A DNA stretch of 64,000 nucleotides from Pelobacter seleniigenes DSM 18267 (GTDB taxonomy: Bacteria; Desulfobacterota; Desulfuromonadia; Desulfuromonadales; Geopsychrobacteraceae), in assembly GCF_000711225.1 (NCBI RefSeq), contig NZ_JOMG01000002.1:2554501-2618500 (forward strand). The letters run 5' to 3'. The notes under the pieces are model-generated. The model had not been told where the DNA came from and did no database searches. It saw nothing but the letters and a program-made list of their open reading frames with translations. Below are positions 29,721 to 41,059 of this stretch, piece by piece. How positions within the stretch are numbered: position 1 is the first letter of the stretch; each line of letters starts with the position of its first letter. The translations under genes and the position numbers were made by a program.

Positions 29721-29926
29721 TAGTCGAGCCTCCCAAAGGTAACTTTTTCAGTTATGAATACACTGAAGATAATTCTTTGTCAATCATCTCTTAAACCCGC
29801 ATGCTACTGAACTGTTTTGGCCGCGGAGCAAGCCGTGGCTGACCAGTTACGGTGCGCCGCTTGGCGTATTCACAGCTGGGTATTGACAGCGGCGTTGGGC
29901 CACAGCATGATTCCCGGGTCGAAAGG

Positions 29927-30862
29927 ATGGTTGCCGCACAGATGGATGATATTCAGGAAAATCACAAGATTGTAGGTCGGTTTGCACCCAGTCCGACCGG
30001 ACCGTTGCATTTCGGCTCGCTGGTCGCGGCGCTGGGAAGTTATCTTGCGGCCCGATCCTGCGGCGGCGAATGGCTGGTCAGAATAGAGGATCTCGATCCG
30101 CCCCGGGTGGTTCCCGGCTCTGCGGCCGCGTTGTTGGAACTGCTGGAAACCCTCGGTTTTGAATGGGATGGGGCGGTTGTTCAGCAGAGTACCCGACTGG
30201 AGCGTTATCGGGACGTGCTCAATGAATTGCAGGGCGCCGGGCTGCTCTACGATTGCACCTGCTCGCGGCGGGAGGTCCTGGCCAGCGCGCCTCATGTTGG
30301 CGAGGATGGGCCGGTTTATCCCGGAACCTGCCGCCATGGGGCCAAGGGGAGTCGTGCTGAGAAGGCGGTCAGGCTGCGGGTCCCGGATCAGACCGTGAAG
30401 TATTGCGACGGGGTCTATGGCTGGCAGGGGCAGAATCTGGAGAGGCAGGTCGGAGATTTTGTCCTCTACCGGGCTGACGGTCAATTTGCCTACCAGCTGG
30501 CCGTGGTTGTGGATGATATCGACTCCGGGGTCACCCAGGTGGTGCGCGGGGCCGATCTGCTCTCTTCAACGCCCCGCCAGATTTACCTGTATCGCTGTCT
30601 GCGGGCAGCTCTGCCGGATTATTATCATTTGCCCCTGGCGCTGGGGGAGGATGGCGAAAAGCTGAGCAAGCGCCATGGCCGGGCCGGGCTGGTCAATGCT
30701 GCAAACGGCGCGACCATGCTATGGCAGGCTCTTGATTTTCTCGGTCAGCAACCACCGGTTGAGTTGCAAGCCGGGACTGCGCAGGATCTCTTAAGCTGGG
30801 GGCGAAAACATTTTTCACCGGCGCGGATTCCAACGGTGAGCCGCCGAGTGGTTTTTTCTTGA
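29927..30862 (+). CDS. gluQ: Glutamyl-Q tRNA(Asp) synthetase
   Basis: Glutamylates queuosine in tRNA(Asp). Catalytic core of a class I GluRS without the anticodon domain, about 311 residues. It has the HIGH-like PSPTGPLHFGS, RIEDLDPPR, a zinc site CTCSRREV..YPGTCRHG, VVDDIDSGVTQVVRGADL and the KMSKS-like KLSKRH. The start at 29927 or 29942 is uncertain because ribosome sites are poor; longer starts add residues outside the family. Confidence 0.92.
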   Translation: MVAAQMDDIQENHKIVGRFAPSPTGPLHFGSLVAALGSYLAARSCGGEWLVRIEDLDPPRVVPGSAAALLELLETLGFEWDGAVVQQSTRLERYRDVLNELQGAGLLYDCTCSRREVLASAPHVGEDGPVYPGTCRHGAKGSRAEKAVRLRVPDQTVKYCDGVYGWQGQNLERQVGDFVLYRADGQFAYQLAVVVDDIDSGVTQVVRGADLLSSTPRQIYLYRCLRAALPDYYHLPLALGEDGEKLSKRHGRAGLVNAANGATMLWQALDFLGQQPPVELQAGTAQDLLSWGRKHFSPARIPTVSRRVVFS

Positions 30863-31013
30863 CGGGTCTCTTTTCCGGGAAGGTGTCTTCTGCTACCTTT
30901 GACAAGAGCCTTCCTGCCGTTCATGGCGCGGCGGGTGCCGTTGTCGGCAGGCGGTGTTTCATGCCGAATGAGAGTGAATATTTCTATTTGTCGATGCAAG
31001 GGAGATGTTGCAA

Positions 31014-31787
31014 ATGAAAAAGATGATTTTCAGCTTAGTGTTGACTGTTTTGCTGGCGGGTTGCGGTAGCGGCACGTTCCATGTGCCGAAACAGGAATAC
31101 CAGAGCAGGGTTCAGGTGCTGGGGGTACTGCCACTGCTGGTGGACCGCAATACCACCATGAACTATCCTTACAGCGATGCCCTTTTCGATATCCTCAGCC
31201 GTTCTGCGGTAGACAAGCATCAGGCCCTGGCGGATGAGCTGCGCAAGAAAAAAGGCTACTTTGATGTCCGCACCTTGCAGGTTGACCCACAGCTGACAGC
31301 ATTGTCTCTGCTCGGCCCGGCGGCTCATGATAAGAACGGTTATCCCCTCGGCTATTCCTTTGATCTGGCCACTGTCTCTGAGCTGACCAAGCGCAATGTC
31401 GTCGATGCTCTGTTGGTGGTGGTCTTCTCTGGAGAACAGGTCAAGGAAACCCGGCGGTCGCGTACCAAGCTTGAGACCCTGAATACCGACTTCAGTGATC
31501 TGCTGGCCACCGCTGCGGTGGTCGATCGCAATGGCCAGGTGCTCTGGCAATTGGCGGGCGAGGACAGCTTCCAGGCCCTGCTCCTGCAGTATGCGGATTT
31601 TGACGAGGCTTATTATAATCGGACTGATGTGGTGAAAGTGAAAAATATCAGTATCTCCGGCATAGAGCGGGCTCTTGATGAAGATCCTGAGCACAAGGGG
31701 ACCAAGGTGTTGCCGGAAATGTACGAGGACTTGTTCTCCGAAATAGCTTCCGGGATCAGCCCGGGCTTGCTTGATTCCCTGAGATGA
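31014..31787 (+). CDS. Lipoprotein of unknown function
   Basis: 257 residues. Signal MKKMIFSLVLTVLLAGC carries a lipobox (Cys17). The mature part (VQVLGVLPLLVDRN, VVDALLVVVFSGEQV, VVDRNGQVLWQLAGE) resembles the alternating strand/helix layout of periplasmic lipoproteins related to CsgG/LpoB-like folds, but I cannot name the family. GGGAG lies nine bases before the ATG. It stands alone ahead of rho. Confidence 0.75.
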   Translation: MKKMIFSLVLTVLLAGCGSGTFHVPKQEYQSRVQVLGVLPLLVDRNTTMNYPYSDALFDILSRSAVDKHQALADELRKKKGYFDVRTLQVDPQLTALSLLGPAAHDKNGYPLGYSFDLATVSELTKRNVVDALLVVVFSGEQVKETRRSRTKLETLNTDFSDLLATAAVVDRNGQVLWQLAGEDSFQALLLQYADFDEAYYNRTDVVKVKNISISGIERALDEDPEHKGTKVLPEMYEDLFSEIASGISPGLLDSLR

Positions 31788-32182
31788 TTAAAAAATAAAC
31801 AGTTGTTTTGAAAAATATATAAAAAGAGGGTTTTTTTTACGCTTCAAGGTTGACATGGCGGGATAAAGCGGGTACAAGCTCTTTTAAAGCAATGAAAATA
31901 AAAGCGCCTGCCCGCTCTATTCCCTGCCGTTGCAGGTTGGATTGAATATAAAACCCTTCAGGTAAAAAATTCCGATTGAACCATTCAAAGAATAAAATAA
32001 AAGAGCTGATCTGGCCCGGAATCTATATTCTTTACATTTAGAATTATTTATATCAATTCAATTTATTTATAAGACTTGTCAACTACGTAACTCAATGTCG
32101 AAAATCCACTCATTCATATGTATTGTGCGGACATCCGTCGATATTCCTGTGTAACCCCTGAGTACAGGGCTGGAGAACCTTT
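31788..32182. other. AT-rich leader region upstream of rho
   Basis: 395 bp with no gene. A candidate promoter lies at 31850-31878 and would give a leader of about 300 nt; long leaders upstream of rho are known in other bacteria, where Rho regulates itself. No strong hairpin with a T-run was seen. Confidence 0.45.
31850..31878 (+). promoter_or_regulatory. Candidate promoter for rho
   Basis: TTGACA (31850-31855), a 17-base spacer, TACAAG (31873-31878). The -35 box is perfect; the -10 matches four of six. Confidence 0.4.
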
Positions 32183-33430
32183 ATGAATCTGAAAGAATTG
32201 AAGCAGACAAAAATCTCTGAACTGATTGCTTTAGGAAAAGACCTGGGGCTGGAAGAAATCGGCGGAATGCGCCGGCAGGACCTGATTTTTAACATCCTAA
32301 AAGCAACAGCAGCCAAAAAGAAGGCTATTTTCGGAGAGGGGGTTCTCGAAATCCTGCCGGACGGGTTCGGTTTTTTACGTGCTCCGGATGCCAACTATCT
32401 GCCGGGGCCGGACGATATTTACATTTCGCCTTCGCAGATTCGCCGTTTCGCCCTGCGCACCGGTGATACGGTCGCCGGACAGATTCGTCCGCCCAAAGAG
32501 GGGGAGCGCTATTTTGCCCTGTTAAAGGTTTCCGAGGTCAACTTTGAGGACCCTGCGAAGATGCGGGAAAAGACCTTCTTCGACAACCTGACCCCGCTCT
32601 ACCCTGAAGAGCAACTGGTTCTGGAAACCTCTCCTGACAACTATTCAACCCGGGTCATGGACCTGGTCGCTCCCATCGGCAAAGGGCAGCGCGGATTGAT
32701 CGTGGCTCCGCCGCGAACCGGTAAAACGGTGCTGCTGCAGAATATCGCCAATTCCATTTCGCAAAATCACCCCGAGGTGTATCTGATTGTTCTGCTCATT
32801 GATGAACGCCCCGAGGAAGTGACCGATATGCAGCGCAACGTCAACGGTGAGGTTATTTCGTCAACCTTTGACGAGCCGGCCAACCGCCACGTCCAAGTCG
32901 CCGAGATGGTCATCGAGAAAGCCCGCCGGTTGGTGGAGCATAAGCGTGACGTGGTCATTCTCCTCGATTCGATCACCCGGTTGGCCCGTGCCTACAATAC
33001 CATTATCCCGTCCAGCGGCAAGATCCTCTCCGGTGGTGTCGATGCTCACGCGCTGCATAAGCCGAAGCGCTTTTTCGGTGCGGCCCGGAATATCGAGGAG
33101 GGCGGCAGCCTGACCATCATTGCCACCGCCCTGATCGATACCGGCAGCAAGATGGATGAGGTTATCTTCGAAGAATTCAAGGGGACCGGTAACATGGAGC
33201 TGCATCTGGACCGCCGGTTGGCTGACAAACGGGCTTTCCCGGCCATGGATATCAACCGCTCCGGGACCCGGAAGGAAGATCTGCTGGTCGATGCGACCCA
33301 GTTGCAGAGAACCTGGCTGTTGCGCAAGGTCCTGTCGTCGATGAACACCGTCGACAGCATGGAGTTCCTGCTGGAAAAACTGACCGAGACCGAAACCAAT
33401 CAGCAGTTCCTGGATTCCATGAATCAGTAG
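32183..33430 (+). CDS. rho: Transcription termination factor Rho
   Basis: 415 residues. It has the N-terminal helical domain ([14 protein letters not shown]), an RNA-binding cold-shock-like domain ([15 protein letters not shown]), Walker A in [12 protein letters not shown], Walker B in [14 protein letters not shown], and the Q and R loops. GGAG seven bases upstream of the ATG. Confidence 0.98.
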   Translation: MNLKELKQTKISELIALGKDLGLEEIGGMRRQDLIFNILKATAAKKKAIFGEGVLEILPDGFGFLRAPDANYLPGPDDIYISPSQIRRFALRTGDTVAGQIRPPKEGERYFALLKVSEVNFEDPAKMREKTFFDNLTPLYPEEQLVLETSPDNYSTRVMDLVAPIGKGQRGLIVAPPRTGKTVLLQNIANSISQNHPEVYLIVLLIDERPEEVTDMQRNVNGEVISSTFDEPANRHVQVAEMVIEKARRLVEHKRDVVILLDSITRLARAYNTIIPSSGKILSGGVDAHALHKPKRFFGAARNIEEGGSLTIIATALIDTGSKMDEVIFEEFKGTGNMELHLDRRLADKRAFPAMDINRSGTRKEDLLVDATQLQRTWLLRKVLSSMNTVDSMEFLLEKLTETETNQQFLDSMNQ

Positions 33431-33549
33431 GCCGGCTCAAGAAACCACAGATAGGGCTTGCCCCTGGCTGTGAAAAGTGCTATCTAATCGGTTTGTCCGA
33501 TATTAAAAATCAGGCCTGTACTTACGCCAGGTCGCCAAGGAGAAGAATC

Positions 33550-33753
33550 ATGAAAGAAGGCATCCATCCCAAGTATGAAGTAACGACCGTGCGTTGTGAT
33601 TGCGGTAACAGCTTTGAAACCCGCTCCACCATCGCCGGCGAAATTCACACGGAGATTTGTTCCGCGTGCCACCCTTTTTATACCGGTAAGCAGAAACTGA
33701 TCGATACCGCCGGCCGGATCGAGCGCTTCCGCAAAAAGTACGCCCAGAAGTAA
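33550..33753 (+). CDS. rpmE: Ribosomal protein L31 (zinc-binding type)
   Basis: 67 residues beginning [19 protein letters not shown], with CDC and CSAC forming the zinc site, HPFYTGKQK and the basic tail. AAGGAG lies before the ATG. Follows rho and precedes prfA, separated from prfA by a terminator. Confidence 0.97.
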   Translation: MKEGIHPKYEVTTVRCDCGNSFETRSTIAGEIHTEICSACHPFYTGKQKLIDTAGRIERFRKKYAQK

Positions 33754-33770
33754 TCGGGTAGATATTGAAA

Positions 33771-33799
33771 AAAGGCGGCCCGTTGAGGCCGCCTTTTTT
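33771..33799 (+). terminator. Intrinsic terminator between rpmE and prfA
   Basis: AAAGGCGGCC (33771-33780) pairs with GGCCGCCTTT around CGTTGA, followed by T residues to 33799. Confidence 0.85.
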
Positions 33800-33854
33800 C
33801 GTTCAGGAGGCCGGGGCAGCCCTCGGCCGCAACCATCTGGATCGAAAGAAAATT

Positions 33855-34922
33855 ATGTTCGCAAATCTCGAAGATGTGGTCGATCGTTTTCGTGAAGTTG
33901 AAGGACTGCTGTCCGACCCCGCGGTTATGGGGGACCAGAAACGCTATCGTGAACTGACCAAGGAACACTCTGACCTGTCTGAAGTCGTAGCGGTCTACAG
34001 CAGCTACAAACAGGTCTGTAACGACATCGAGGGGAATCGTGAACTGCTCCAGGACAGCGATCCGGACATGAAAGAACTGGCCCGGGCGGAACTGCCGGAA
34101 CTGGAAGCGCAGCGGACCCAGCTCGAAGAGCAGTTGCGGATCCTGCTGCTGCCCAAAGACCCCAACGACGACAAGAATATCATTCTGGAAATCCGTGCCG
34201 GCACCGGCGGTGATGAAGCGGCTCTGTTTGCCGCCGACCTGTTCCGCATGTACTCCCGCTATGCCGACCGCAATCGCTGGAAAGTCGAGATCATGAGTGT
34301 CTCCGAAACCGACGGCGGCGGGTTCAAGGAGATCATCGCCCTGATCAGCGGTGAACGGGTCTATTCCAGGTTGAAATTCGAAAGTGGTACGCACCGCGTG
34401 CAGCGGGTTCCGGATACCGAAACCCAGGGGCGCATTCATACCTCGGCCTGCACCGTTGCGGTGTTGCCGGAAGCCGAAGATGTCGACATCGATATCAACC
34501 CGGCGGATTTGCGGATCGATCTTTATCGCGCCTCGGGTTCCGGGGGGCAGCATGTCAACAAAACCGAATCCGCAGTCCGGCTGACCCATATCCCGACCGG
34601 GGTGGTGGTGGCCTGCCAGGACGAAAAATCCCAGCATAAAAATAAGGCCAAGGCTCTCAAGGTGCTGAAATCCAGGATCTATGACCAGATGCTGGCCGCA
34701 CAGCAGGCCGAAATGGCCGCCGATCGTAAGAATCAGGTTGGCAGCGGCGATCGCAGCGAACGGATCCGCACCTACAACTTTCCTCAGGGGCGTTGTACCG
34801 ATCACCGCATCGGCCTGACCCTGTACCGGCTGGACGCGATCATGCAGGGGGATATCGACGAAGTGCTCGATGCGTTGATTGCAGACCAACAGGCGGCTCA
34901 GATGAGCCGGCAGGAGTCCTGA
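33855..34922 (+). CDS. prfA: Peptide chain release factor 1
   Basis: 355 residues. Carries the GGQ loop ([14 protein letters not shown]) and the stop-codon recognition region typical of RF1 ([18 protein letters not shown], containing the P-x-T-like tripeptide region). Start ATG at 33855 with a weak GAAAGAA site. Next gene prmC methylates the GGQ glutamine. Confidence 0.97.
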   Translation: MFANLEDVVDRFREVEGLLSDPAVMGDQKRYRELTKEHSDLSEVVAVYSSYKQVCNDIEGNRELLQDSDPDMKELARAELPELEAQRTQLEEQLRILLLPKDPNDDKNIILEIRAGTGGDEAALFAADLFRMYSRYADRNRWKVEIMSVSETDGGGFKEIIALISGERVYSRLKFESGTHRVQRVPDTETQGRIHTSACTVAVLPEAEDVDIDINPADLRIDLYRASGSGGQHVNKTESAVRLTHIPTGVVVACQDEKSQHKNKAKALKVLKSRIYDQMLAAQQAEMAADRKNQVGSGDRSERIRTYNFPQGRCTDHRIGLTLYRLDAIMQGDIDEVLDALIADQQAAQMSRQES

Positions 34923-34925
34923 TCC

Positions 34926-35774
34926 TTGGCTGAATCCTGGACGCTGCTCAAAATGTTGCGCTGGATGACCGGTTTCTTTGAAGAGAAGGGGATCGCCTCA
35001 CCGCGGCTCGAGGCCGAACTGCTGCTGGCGCACACGCTCCAACTCGACCGGGTCGGCCTGTATATGAATTATGATCGGCCGTTGAGCGCCGGGGAGCTGG
35101 ATCAAATCCGGCCGTTGGTTAAAAAACGCGGCCAGCGCGAGCCGCTCCAGTATCTGCTCGGCTATACTGAATTCTGGTCACGCCGTTTCAACGTCAGTCC
35201 GGCGGTGCTGATCCCGCGTCAGGATACGGAAATCCTCGTCGAAGAGGCGCTACGTCTGGCCTCTCCCGCGGGGTCCCTGCTGGATGTCGGCACCGGCAGC
35301 GGAGCGATTGTGATCAGTCTGGCCGGAGAACTGCCCGGCTGGACTCTGACCGGCATCGATATCTCGGCGGACGCGCTGGCCGTGGCCAGGGACAATGCCA
35401 TTCTTAATCAGCTGGCCGATCGGGTTGAGCTGGTTCCTGGCGATCTGGCTCGGCTGCCGGAGCAGCGCTACGATCTGATTGTGTCCAATCCGCCCTATAT
35501 CGCCAGGCAAGAGTGGGTCGAGCTGATGCCCGAAGTGCGCTGTCATGAGCCGGAAATAGCGTTGCTGGCCGAAAATGACGGCCTGTATTGTTACCAGGAG
35601 TTGGCCCGACAAGCCTCAACCCGGCTGCAGCCGGGCGGGTGGCTGGTGGTCGAAACCGGAGCGACCCAGACTGAAGCCGTATGTCGCTTGTTTATTGAAG
35701 CCGGCTTGAGCGACACTTTTGTTCGTAAAGATTATTCCGGTCTGCCGCGGGTTGTCGGCGGTCAGCTGAAATAG
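34926..35774 (+). CDS. prmC: Release factor glutamine methyltransferase
   Basis: 282 residues. It has an N-terminal helical substrate-binding domain, SAM-binding LLDVGTGSGAIVISL, and the catalytic NPPY (IVSNPPYIA). TTG start three bases after the prfA stop. Methylates the GGQ glutamine of release factors. Confidence 0.96.
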   Translation: MAESWTLLKMLRWMTGFFEEKGIASPRLEAELLLAHTLQLDRVGLYMNYDRPLSAGELDQIRPLVKKRGQREPLQYLLGYTEFWSRRFNVSPAVLIPRQDTEILVEEALRLASPAGSLLDVGTGSGAIVISLAGELPGWTLTGIDISADALAVARDNAILNQLADRVELVPGDLARLPEQRYDLIVSNPPYIARQEWVELMPEVRCHEPEIALLAENDGLYCYQELARQASTRLQPGGWLVVETGATQTEAVCRLFIEAGLSDTFVRKDYSGLPRVVGGQLK

Positions 35775-35790
35775 AAAGTAGGAATATCCT

Positions 35791-37044
35791 GTGGAAAAAA
35801 TAGTTATCAAAGGGGGCGTTGCGCTCAATGGCGAGGTCCAGGTCGGCGGTGCCAAGAATTCCGCCTTGCCTCTGTTGTTTGCGACGCTGCTGGCGGACGG
35901 AACCAGCGAATTGTGCAATATTCCCGCATTGCGCGATATTACCACGGCCGAAAAGCTGCTGAAAATCCTCGGTGCCGAGGTGAAGGCAGCTGATCATTGC
36001 TATCGGATCGACGCTTCCCGGATTGAAAGTGTTGAAGCGCCTTACGAACTGGTGAAGACCATGCGCGCCTCGGTGCTGGTGCTGGGGCCGTTGTTGGCCC
36101 GCTGCGGCCATGCCCGGGTCAGCCTCCCCGGCGGCTGTGCCATCGGCGCCCGGCCGATCAATCTGCATCTGAAAGGGCTCGAACAACTCGGCGCCAAAAT
36201 CAAGCTTGACCACGGTTACGTCGAAGCGACCGCCGATCGCCTTAAGGGGGCGAAGATATCGTTTGATATGCCCACGGTCGGAGGGACGGAAAACCTGCTG
36301 ATGGCGGCTGCTCTGGCGAAAGGGGAGACCGTCCTCGAAAATGCGGCCCGCGAGCCGGAGATTGTGCAGTTGGCCGAGGCCCTCAATAGCATGGGCGCAC
36401 AGATTGAAGGGGCCGGGACCGCTATCATCCAGATTCAGGGGGTCGACAAGCTCATGCCGCTGCAGTGCCGGGTGATTCCTGATCGCATCGAAGCCGGGAC
36501 CTTTATGATCGCGGCCGCGATCACCGGTGGCAATGTCCTGGTCAGGGAAGCCCTGCGCGAAGATCTGGAGGCATTGATCAGTAAACTGAAGGAAGCTGGT
36601 GTCAGTGTGGAAGAAGAAGCCGATGGCCTGCGGGTGCAGGGACCGCGGCGACCGCTGGCCGTCGATATCAGGACCAGCGTCTTTCCGGGGTTCCCGACCG
36701 ACATGCAGGCGCAGTTCATGGCGCTGATGTCTTTTGCGGAAGGGACCAGCCGAATTTCCGAGACGGTTTTTGAGAACCGCTTCATGCATGTCTGTGAGCT
36801 GCAGCGGATGGGTGCCGATATCCAGATCGATGGGCACAGCGCCATCATCCGGGGCACAGCGCAGATGACCGGAGCGCCGGTCATGGCCACCGACCTGAGG
36901 GCCAGCGCTTCGTTGATCCTGGCCGGGTTGGCGGCGCATAACACCACCGAGGTTTCGCGCATCTACCACCTGGATCGCGGTTATGAGAAGATTGAACAGA
37001 AACTGGCGGCGCTGGGAGCTCGCATCTGGCGCGAACAGGAGTGA
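35791..37044 (+). CDS. murA: UDP-N-acetylglucosamine 1-carboxyvinyltransferase
   Basis: First committed step of peptidoglycan synthesis. 417 residues with [11 protein letters not shown], the active-site Cys in [12 protein letters not shown] (so fosfomycin-sensitive type), and [18 protein letters not shown] start with AGGA seven bases upstream. Its end overlaps the spacer of hisG. Confidence 0.97.
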   Translation: MEKIVIKGGVALNGEVQVGGAKNSALPLLFATLLADGTSELCNIPALRDITTAEKLLKILGAEVKAADHCYRIDASRIESVEAPYELVKTMRASVLVLGPLLARCGHARVSLPGGCAIGARPINLHLKGLEQLGAKIKLDHGYVEATADRLKGAKISFDMPTVGGTENLLMAAALAKGETVLENAAREPEIVQLAEALNSMGAQIEGAGTAIIQIQGVDKLMPLQCRVIPDRIEAGTFMIAAAITGGNVLVREALREDLEALISKLKEAGVSVEEEADGLRVQGPRRPLAVDIRTSVFPGFPTDMQAQFMALMSFAEGTSRISETVFENRFMHVCELQRMGADIQIDGHSAIIRGTAQMTGAPVMATDLRASASLILAGLAAHNTTEVSRIYHLDRGYEKIEQKLAALGARIWREQE

Positions 37045-37049
37045 TACGA

Positions 37050-37712
37050 ATGAGTGACTGGATCACCTTCGCCCTGCCGAAAGGGCGGATTATGCAGGAT
37101 TCCATGGAATTGTTCAGCCGTATCGGCATTACCTGCCCGGAAATGGAAGGGGAGAGCCGTAAGCTGGTTTTTGAAAATCCTGAGCAGAAGTTCCGTTTCA
37201 TGGCGGTGCGGGCGACGGATGTTCCGACCTATGTCGAATATGGCTGCGCCGATCTCGGGGTGGTCGGCAAGGATACCCTGCTGGAGCAGGGGAAGAATCT
37301 TTACGAGCCCCTGGATCTCAAGTTCGGCTACTGCCGCCTGGTGGTCGCCGAACCGAAAGCCCTGCAGGACTCGGATAACCCGCTGAATTGGTCGAACATT
37401 CGGGTGGCAACCAAGTATCCGAATATTACCGAGCGCTATTTTGCCGGCAAAGGGGTGCAGGTCGAACTGATCAAGCTCTATGGTTCCATTGAGCTGGCGC
37501 CCCTGGTCGGTCTGTCCGAGCGGATTGTCGACCTGGTCTCCACCGGCGGTACGCTCAAAGCGAACAACCTGGTCGAGGTCGAAACCATCGCCGAAGTGAC
37601 CAGCCGACTGATTGTCAATCGGGCCAGCCTGAAGACCAAGTATCAGCGCATCAGCCAGATTATCGAAGGCCTGGAAGAGGTCATCGGTGACGAGGTGAAG
37701 ATCTCCCTCTGA
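37050..37712 (+). CDS. hisG: ATP phosphoribosyltransferase, short form (HisG_S)
   Basis: 220 residues; starts ITFALPKGRIMQDS and contains EYGCADLGVVGKD and the PRPP loop DLVSTGGTLKANNL. It lacks the C-terminal histidine-binding domain, so by family rule it needs the regulatory partner HisZ, which is not in this window. GGAG eight bases before the ATG at 37050. Confidence 0.95.
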   Translation: MSDWITFALPKGRIMQDSMELFSRIGITCPEMEGESRKLVFENPEQKFRFMAVRATDVPTYVEYGCADLGVVGKDTLLEQGKNLYEPLDLKFGYCRLVVAEPKALQDSDNPLNWSNIRVATKYPNITERYFAGKGVQVELIKLYGSIELAPLVGLSERIVDLVSTGGTLKANNLVEVETIAEVTSRLIVNRASLKTKYQRISQIIEGLEEVIGDEVKISL

Positions 37713-37761
37713 GCGCTATGACGGCAGTGATGAGTTCTTTTGAGATGAAAACGGATCAACT

Positions 37762-39054
37762 ATGATACGGATATTGAAATTTGACGATGCTGATTTTGCC
37801 GACCAGTTCCGGCGTATTGAACAACGCGCCGAAGCGGTTCCCGCCGGGGTGCTGGAGACGGTCAAAACGATAATCGACGAGGTGCGGCAGCGCGGCGACG
37901 CGGCGCTGTGTGAACTGACCGCCCGTTTCGACCGCCTGGAGCTGACCGCAGCGACCCTTGAAGTCAGCGCGGCGGAGATCGCTGCGGCCTGTGCCGCGGT
38001 CGATGAAAGATCGCTGCAGGCGCTGCAGCTGGCAGCCGACCGGATCGCCCGCTATCACGCCAAGCAGAAGCAGGAGACCTGGCTGTCAACGGATGAAAGC
38101 GATATCCTCCTCGGGCAGATGGTGCGTCCGCTGGACCGGGTCGGGATTTATGTTCCGGGCGGTAAGGCCGCTTATCCTTCATCCGTCCTGATGAACGCGG
38201 TGCCGGCCAAGGTGGCCGGGGTTGGCGAGGTGATCATGGTGGTGCCGATGCCGGGCGGCGAGGTCAATCCCCATGTTCTGGCCGCCGCCAAAATTGCCGG
38301 GGTCGACCGGATCTTCAAAGTCGGCGGTGCTCAGGCCGTGGCGGCCCTGGCTTACGGCACCGAGACCATTCCGCGGGTCGACAAGATCACCGGGCCGGGC
38401 AACATCTACGTGGCAACCGCTAAACAGCTGGTTTTTGGCCGGGTCGATATCGACATGATCGCCGGGCCGAGTGAAATCCTCATCATCAACGACGGCAGCG
38501 GCAATGCGGCGCATATTGCGGCCGACCTGCTCTCCCAGGCGGAACACGACGAACTGGCTTCGGCAGTGCTGGTGACCAGTAGTGAAAAGATGGCCCGGGC
38601 CGTCCAGGAAGAAGTTGAAAGACAGCTGGCTCAGCTGAGCCGGAAAGCAATTGCGCGCAAATCCATCGATGATTTCAGCGCCGTGATTGTTGCCAAAACC
38701 CTTGCGGAAGCCATCGAGTTCTCCAACCGCATCGCTCCGGAACACCTCGAGCTGGCGGTGGACAACCCCTTTGCGATTCTGTCCGGGATCAAACACGCCG
38801 GGGCCATTTTCATGGGCCATCATACCCCGGAAGCCGCCGGCGATTACCTGGCCGGACCGAACCATACCCTGCCGACCGGTGGGACGGCGCGGTTCTTCTC
38901 CCCCTTGTCGCTGGATGATTTCGTCAAGAAATCCAGTTTGCTCTCCTTTTCGGAAGCGGGCCTGCAGCGGCTGGGAGAGGATATTGTGCATATTGCCGAA
39001 CTGGAAGGGCTGGAAGCCCACGCCAAGTCGGTTGCCATCCGCCTGAAAAAATAA
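37762..39054 (+). CDS. hisD: Histidinol dehydrogenase
   Basis: 430 residues. Last two steps of histidine synthesis, zinc- and NAD-dependent. Landmarks: [51 protein letters not shown] and [14 protein letters not shown]. Confidence 0.97.
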   Translation: MIRILKFDDADFADQFRRIEQRAEAVPAGVLETVKTIIDEVRQRGDAALCELTARFDRLELTAATLEVSAAEIAAACAAVDERSLQALQLAADRIARYHAKQKQETWLSTDESDILLGQMVRPLDRVGIYVPGGKAAYPSSVLMNAVPAKVAGVGEVIMVVPMPGGEVNPHVLAAAKIAGVDRIFKVGGAQAVAALAYGTETIPRVDKITGPGNIYVATAKQLVFGRVDIDMIAGPSEILIINDGSGNAAHIAADLLSQAEHDELASAVLVTSSEKMARAVQEEVERQLAQLSRKAIARKSIDDFSAVIVAKTLAEAIEFSNRIAPEHLELAVDNPFAILSGIKHAGAIFMGHHTPEAAGDYLAGPNHTLPTGGTARFFSPLSLDDFVKKSSLLSFSEAGLQRLGEDIVHIAELEGLEAHAKSVAIRLKK

Positions 39055-39113
39055 CCCCGGGCGCTCCTCGCGCTCGGCTGGAACCAACACCAATGCCCCA
39101 AGGGGAGATGACC

Positions 39114-39704
39114 ATGGCACGTATCGCTGCAATCGCGCGTGAAACCAAGGAAACCGACATCCGCATCGAACTGAACCTGGACGGTTCAGGCCAACAGCAG
39201 ATCGAAAGTCCGGTGCCGTTCTTCAATCATATGCTTTCGGCAGTGGCCCGCCACGGCTTCTTTGACCTGCAGGTGCAGGCCACGGGTGATATCGAGATCG
39301 ATGCGCACCATACCGTGGAAGATCTGGGTATCGTCCTTGGCGAAGCCTTCAAAAAGGCCCTTGGCGACAAGGCCGGGGTGCGCCGTTTCGGTCGTTCCGT
39401 GATGCCCATGCATGAAGCCCTGGCCTCGGTGGTCATCGATTTCTCCGGCCGGCCGTTCCTGGTCTTCAATGTGGAGTTGCCCAAAGCCAAGGTCGGGGAG
39501 TTTGATGTCGAGCTGGTGGAGGAATTCTTCGTCGCTTTCTGCAACCACGCCGGGGCGAATATTCACGTCAACCTGGCTTACGGCGATAATCTGCACCACA
39601 TCATTGAAGGGATCTTCAAAGCCTTTGGTCGTGCTCTTGATGAGGCGACCAGTATCGACCCCCGCATTGACGGGGTTCTCTCGACCAAAGGAAAACTGGA
39701 ATAA
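39114..39704 (+). CDS. hisB: Imidazoleglycerol-phosphate dehydratase
   Basis: 196 residues, single-function form. Metal-site motifs [38 protein letters not shown] and the [13 protein letters not shown] histidines are present. ATG at 39114 is preceded by GGGAGATGACC. A histidinol-phosphate aminotransferase (hisC), often found between hisD and hisB, is absent. Confidence 0.96.
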   Translation: MARIAAIARETKETDIRIELNLDGSGQQQIESPVPFFNHMLSAVARHGFFDLQVQATGDIEIDAHHTVEDLGIVLGEAFKKALGDKAGVRRFGRSVMPMHEALASVVIDFSGRPFLVFNVELPKAKVGEFDVELVEEFFVAFCNHAGANIHVNLAYGDNLHHIIEGIFKAFGRALDEATSIDPRIDGVLSTKGKLE

Positions 39705-40327
39705 TGATCAATATTATCGATTATGAAATGGGGAACCTGCGCAGTGTGGCCAAGGCTTTTGAAAGCCTCGGCTACTCGGTGCGGGTCAGCGCGGACCCGA
39801 AGGATATCGCAACTGCCGATAAGGTTGTTCTGCCCGGAGTGGGGGCGTTTCGTGACTGCATTGCCAACCTGCGTAACGGCGGATTTGTGGACCCGCTGCT
39901 GAAGCATATCGAGGCGGCAAAACCGATGCTCGGCATCTGTGTCGGCATGCAGATGCTGTTCGAACAGAGTGAAGAGTTCGGCCTCCACCAGGGGCTGGGA
40001 CTTTTTCCCGGCAAAGTGGTCCGTTTCCCGGCCGGGATGGTGGAAGGGGGGCAGCGTCTGAAAGTCCCGCACATGGGCTGGAACAATTTGCAGCTCGGCA
40101 CCGGTTCACCACTGTTCCAGGGGATTGAGGACGGCAGCTTCGTCTATTTTGTCCATTCCTATTACTGCGCCGCGGAGAATGCCGCCGATGTGGCGGCCAG
40201 CTGTCGCTACGGGGATGTCGAGTTCTGCGCTTCGGTGTGGCGCAACAATATCATGGCCACCCAGTTCCACCCGGAAAAGAGCCAGGCCGTCGGCCTGCGG
40301 ATTTTCCGTAATTTTGGAGAGTTATAA
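39704..40327 (+). CDS. hisH: Imidazole glycerol phosphate synthase, glutaminase subunit
   Basis: 207 residues; class I amidotransferase with Cys in LGICVGMQMLFE and His/Glu in TQFHPEKSQ. Supplies ammonia to HisF. Starts one base into the hisB stop (TAATG). Confidence 0.97.
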   Translation: MINIIDYEMGNLRSVAKAFESLGYSVRVSADPKDIATADKVVLPGVGAFRDCIANLRNGGFVDPLLKHIEAAKPMLGICVGMQMLFEQSEEFGLHQGLGLFPGKVVRFPAGMVEGGQRLKVPHMGWNNLQLGTGSPLFQGIEDGSFVYFVHSYYCAAENAADVAASCRYGDVEFCASVWRNNIMATQFHPEKSQAVGLRIFRNFGEL

Positions 40328-41059
40328 GTGATTATTCTGCCCGCAATCGATTTGAAGGAAGGCTGCTGCGTCCGCCTGGAACAGGGGCTGATGGAGAAAG
40401 ATACCGTTTATCATGATGACCCGGCCGCCCAGGCGCTGATCTGGCAGGAGCAGGGCGGTGAATTTCTACATATCGTCGATCTGGACGGCGCTTTCGCCGG
40501 GGTGCCGAAAAACCGCGAGGCGATCAAGGCGATTGTCGCAGCCATCGATATCCCCTGCGAACTGGGCGGCGGCGTGCGTGACCTGGACACCATTGAGGCG
40601 TATCTGGCCCTGGGGGTCGATCGGGTCATTCTCGGCACCGTGGCCAAAGAGAACCCGGCCCTGGTCGAGGAAGCCTGCCGTAAATTTCCCGGTCGGATCG
40701 TGGTCGGCATCGATGCCAAGGATGGGCTGGTCGCGGTGCGTGGCTGGGCCGATGTGACCGAAAAACAGGCTACCGAGTTGGCCCGGGAGATGGAGGGGTT
40801 CGGCGTCGAAGCGATCATCTATACCGATATTGCTCGCGACGGCATGATGCAGGGGCCGAACATCAAAGCGACCAAGGCTCTGGCTGAAGCCATCAGTATT
40901 CCGGTGATCGCCTCGGGCGGAGTCTCTTCTCTCAACGACATCCGTAATCTCATGGAGATCGAAGCGTCTGGGGTGACCGGAGTCATTACCGGCAAAGCGA
41001 TCTATTCCGGGGCCATCGACCTGCGTAAGGCGGTCGCCCTGACCAAAGGGGGGCTGTGA
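40328..41059 (+). CDS. hisA: Phosphoribosylformimino-AICAR ribotide isomerase
   Basis: 243 residues, TIM barrel: [16 protein letters not shown] (catalytic Asp), [25 protein letters not shown] (second catalytic Asp) and [14 protein letters not shown] start directly after the hisH stop, with GGAG eight bases upstream. Confidence 0.97.
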   Translation: MIILPAIDLKEGCCVRLEQGLMEKDTVYHDDPAAQALIWQEQGGEFLHIVDLDGAFAGVPKNREAIKAIVAAIDIPCELGGGVRDLDTIEAYLALGVDRVILGTVAKENPALVEEACRKFPGRIVVGIDAKDGLVAVRGWADVTEKQATELAREMEGFGVEAIIYTDIARDGMMQGPNIKATKALAEAISIPVIASGGVSSLNDIRNLMEIEASGVTGVITGKAIYSGAIDLRKAVALTKGGL

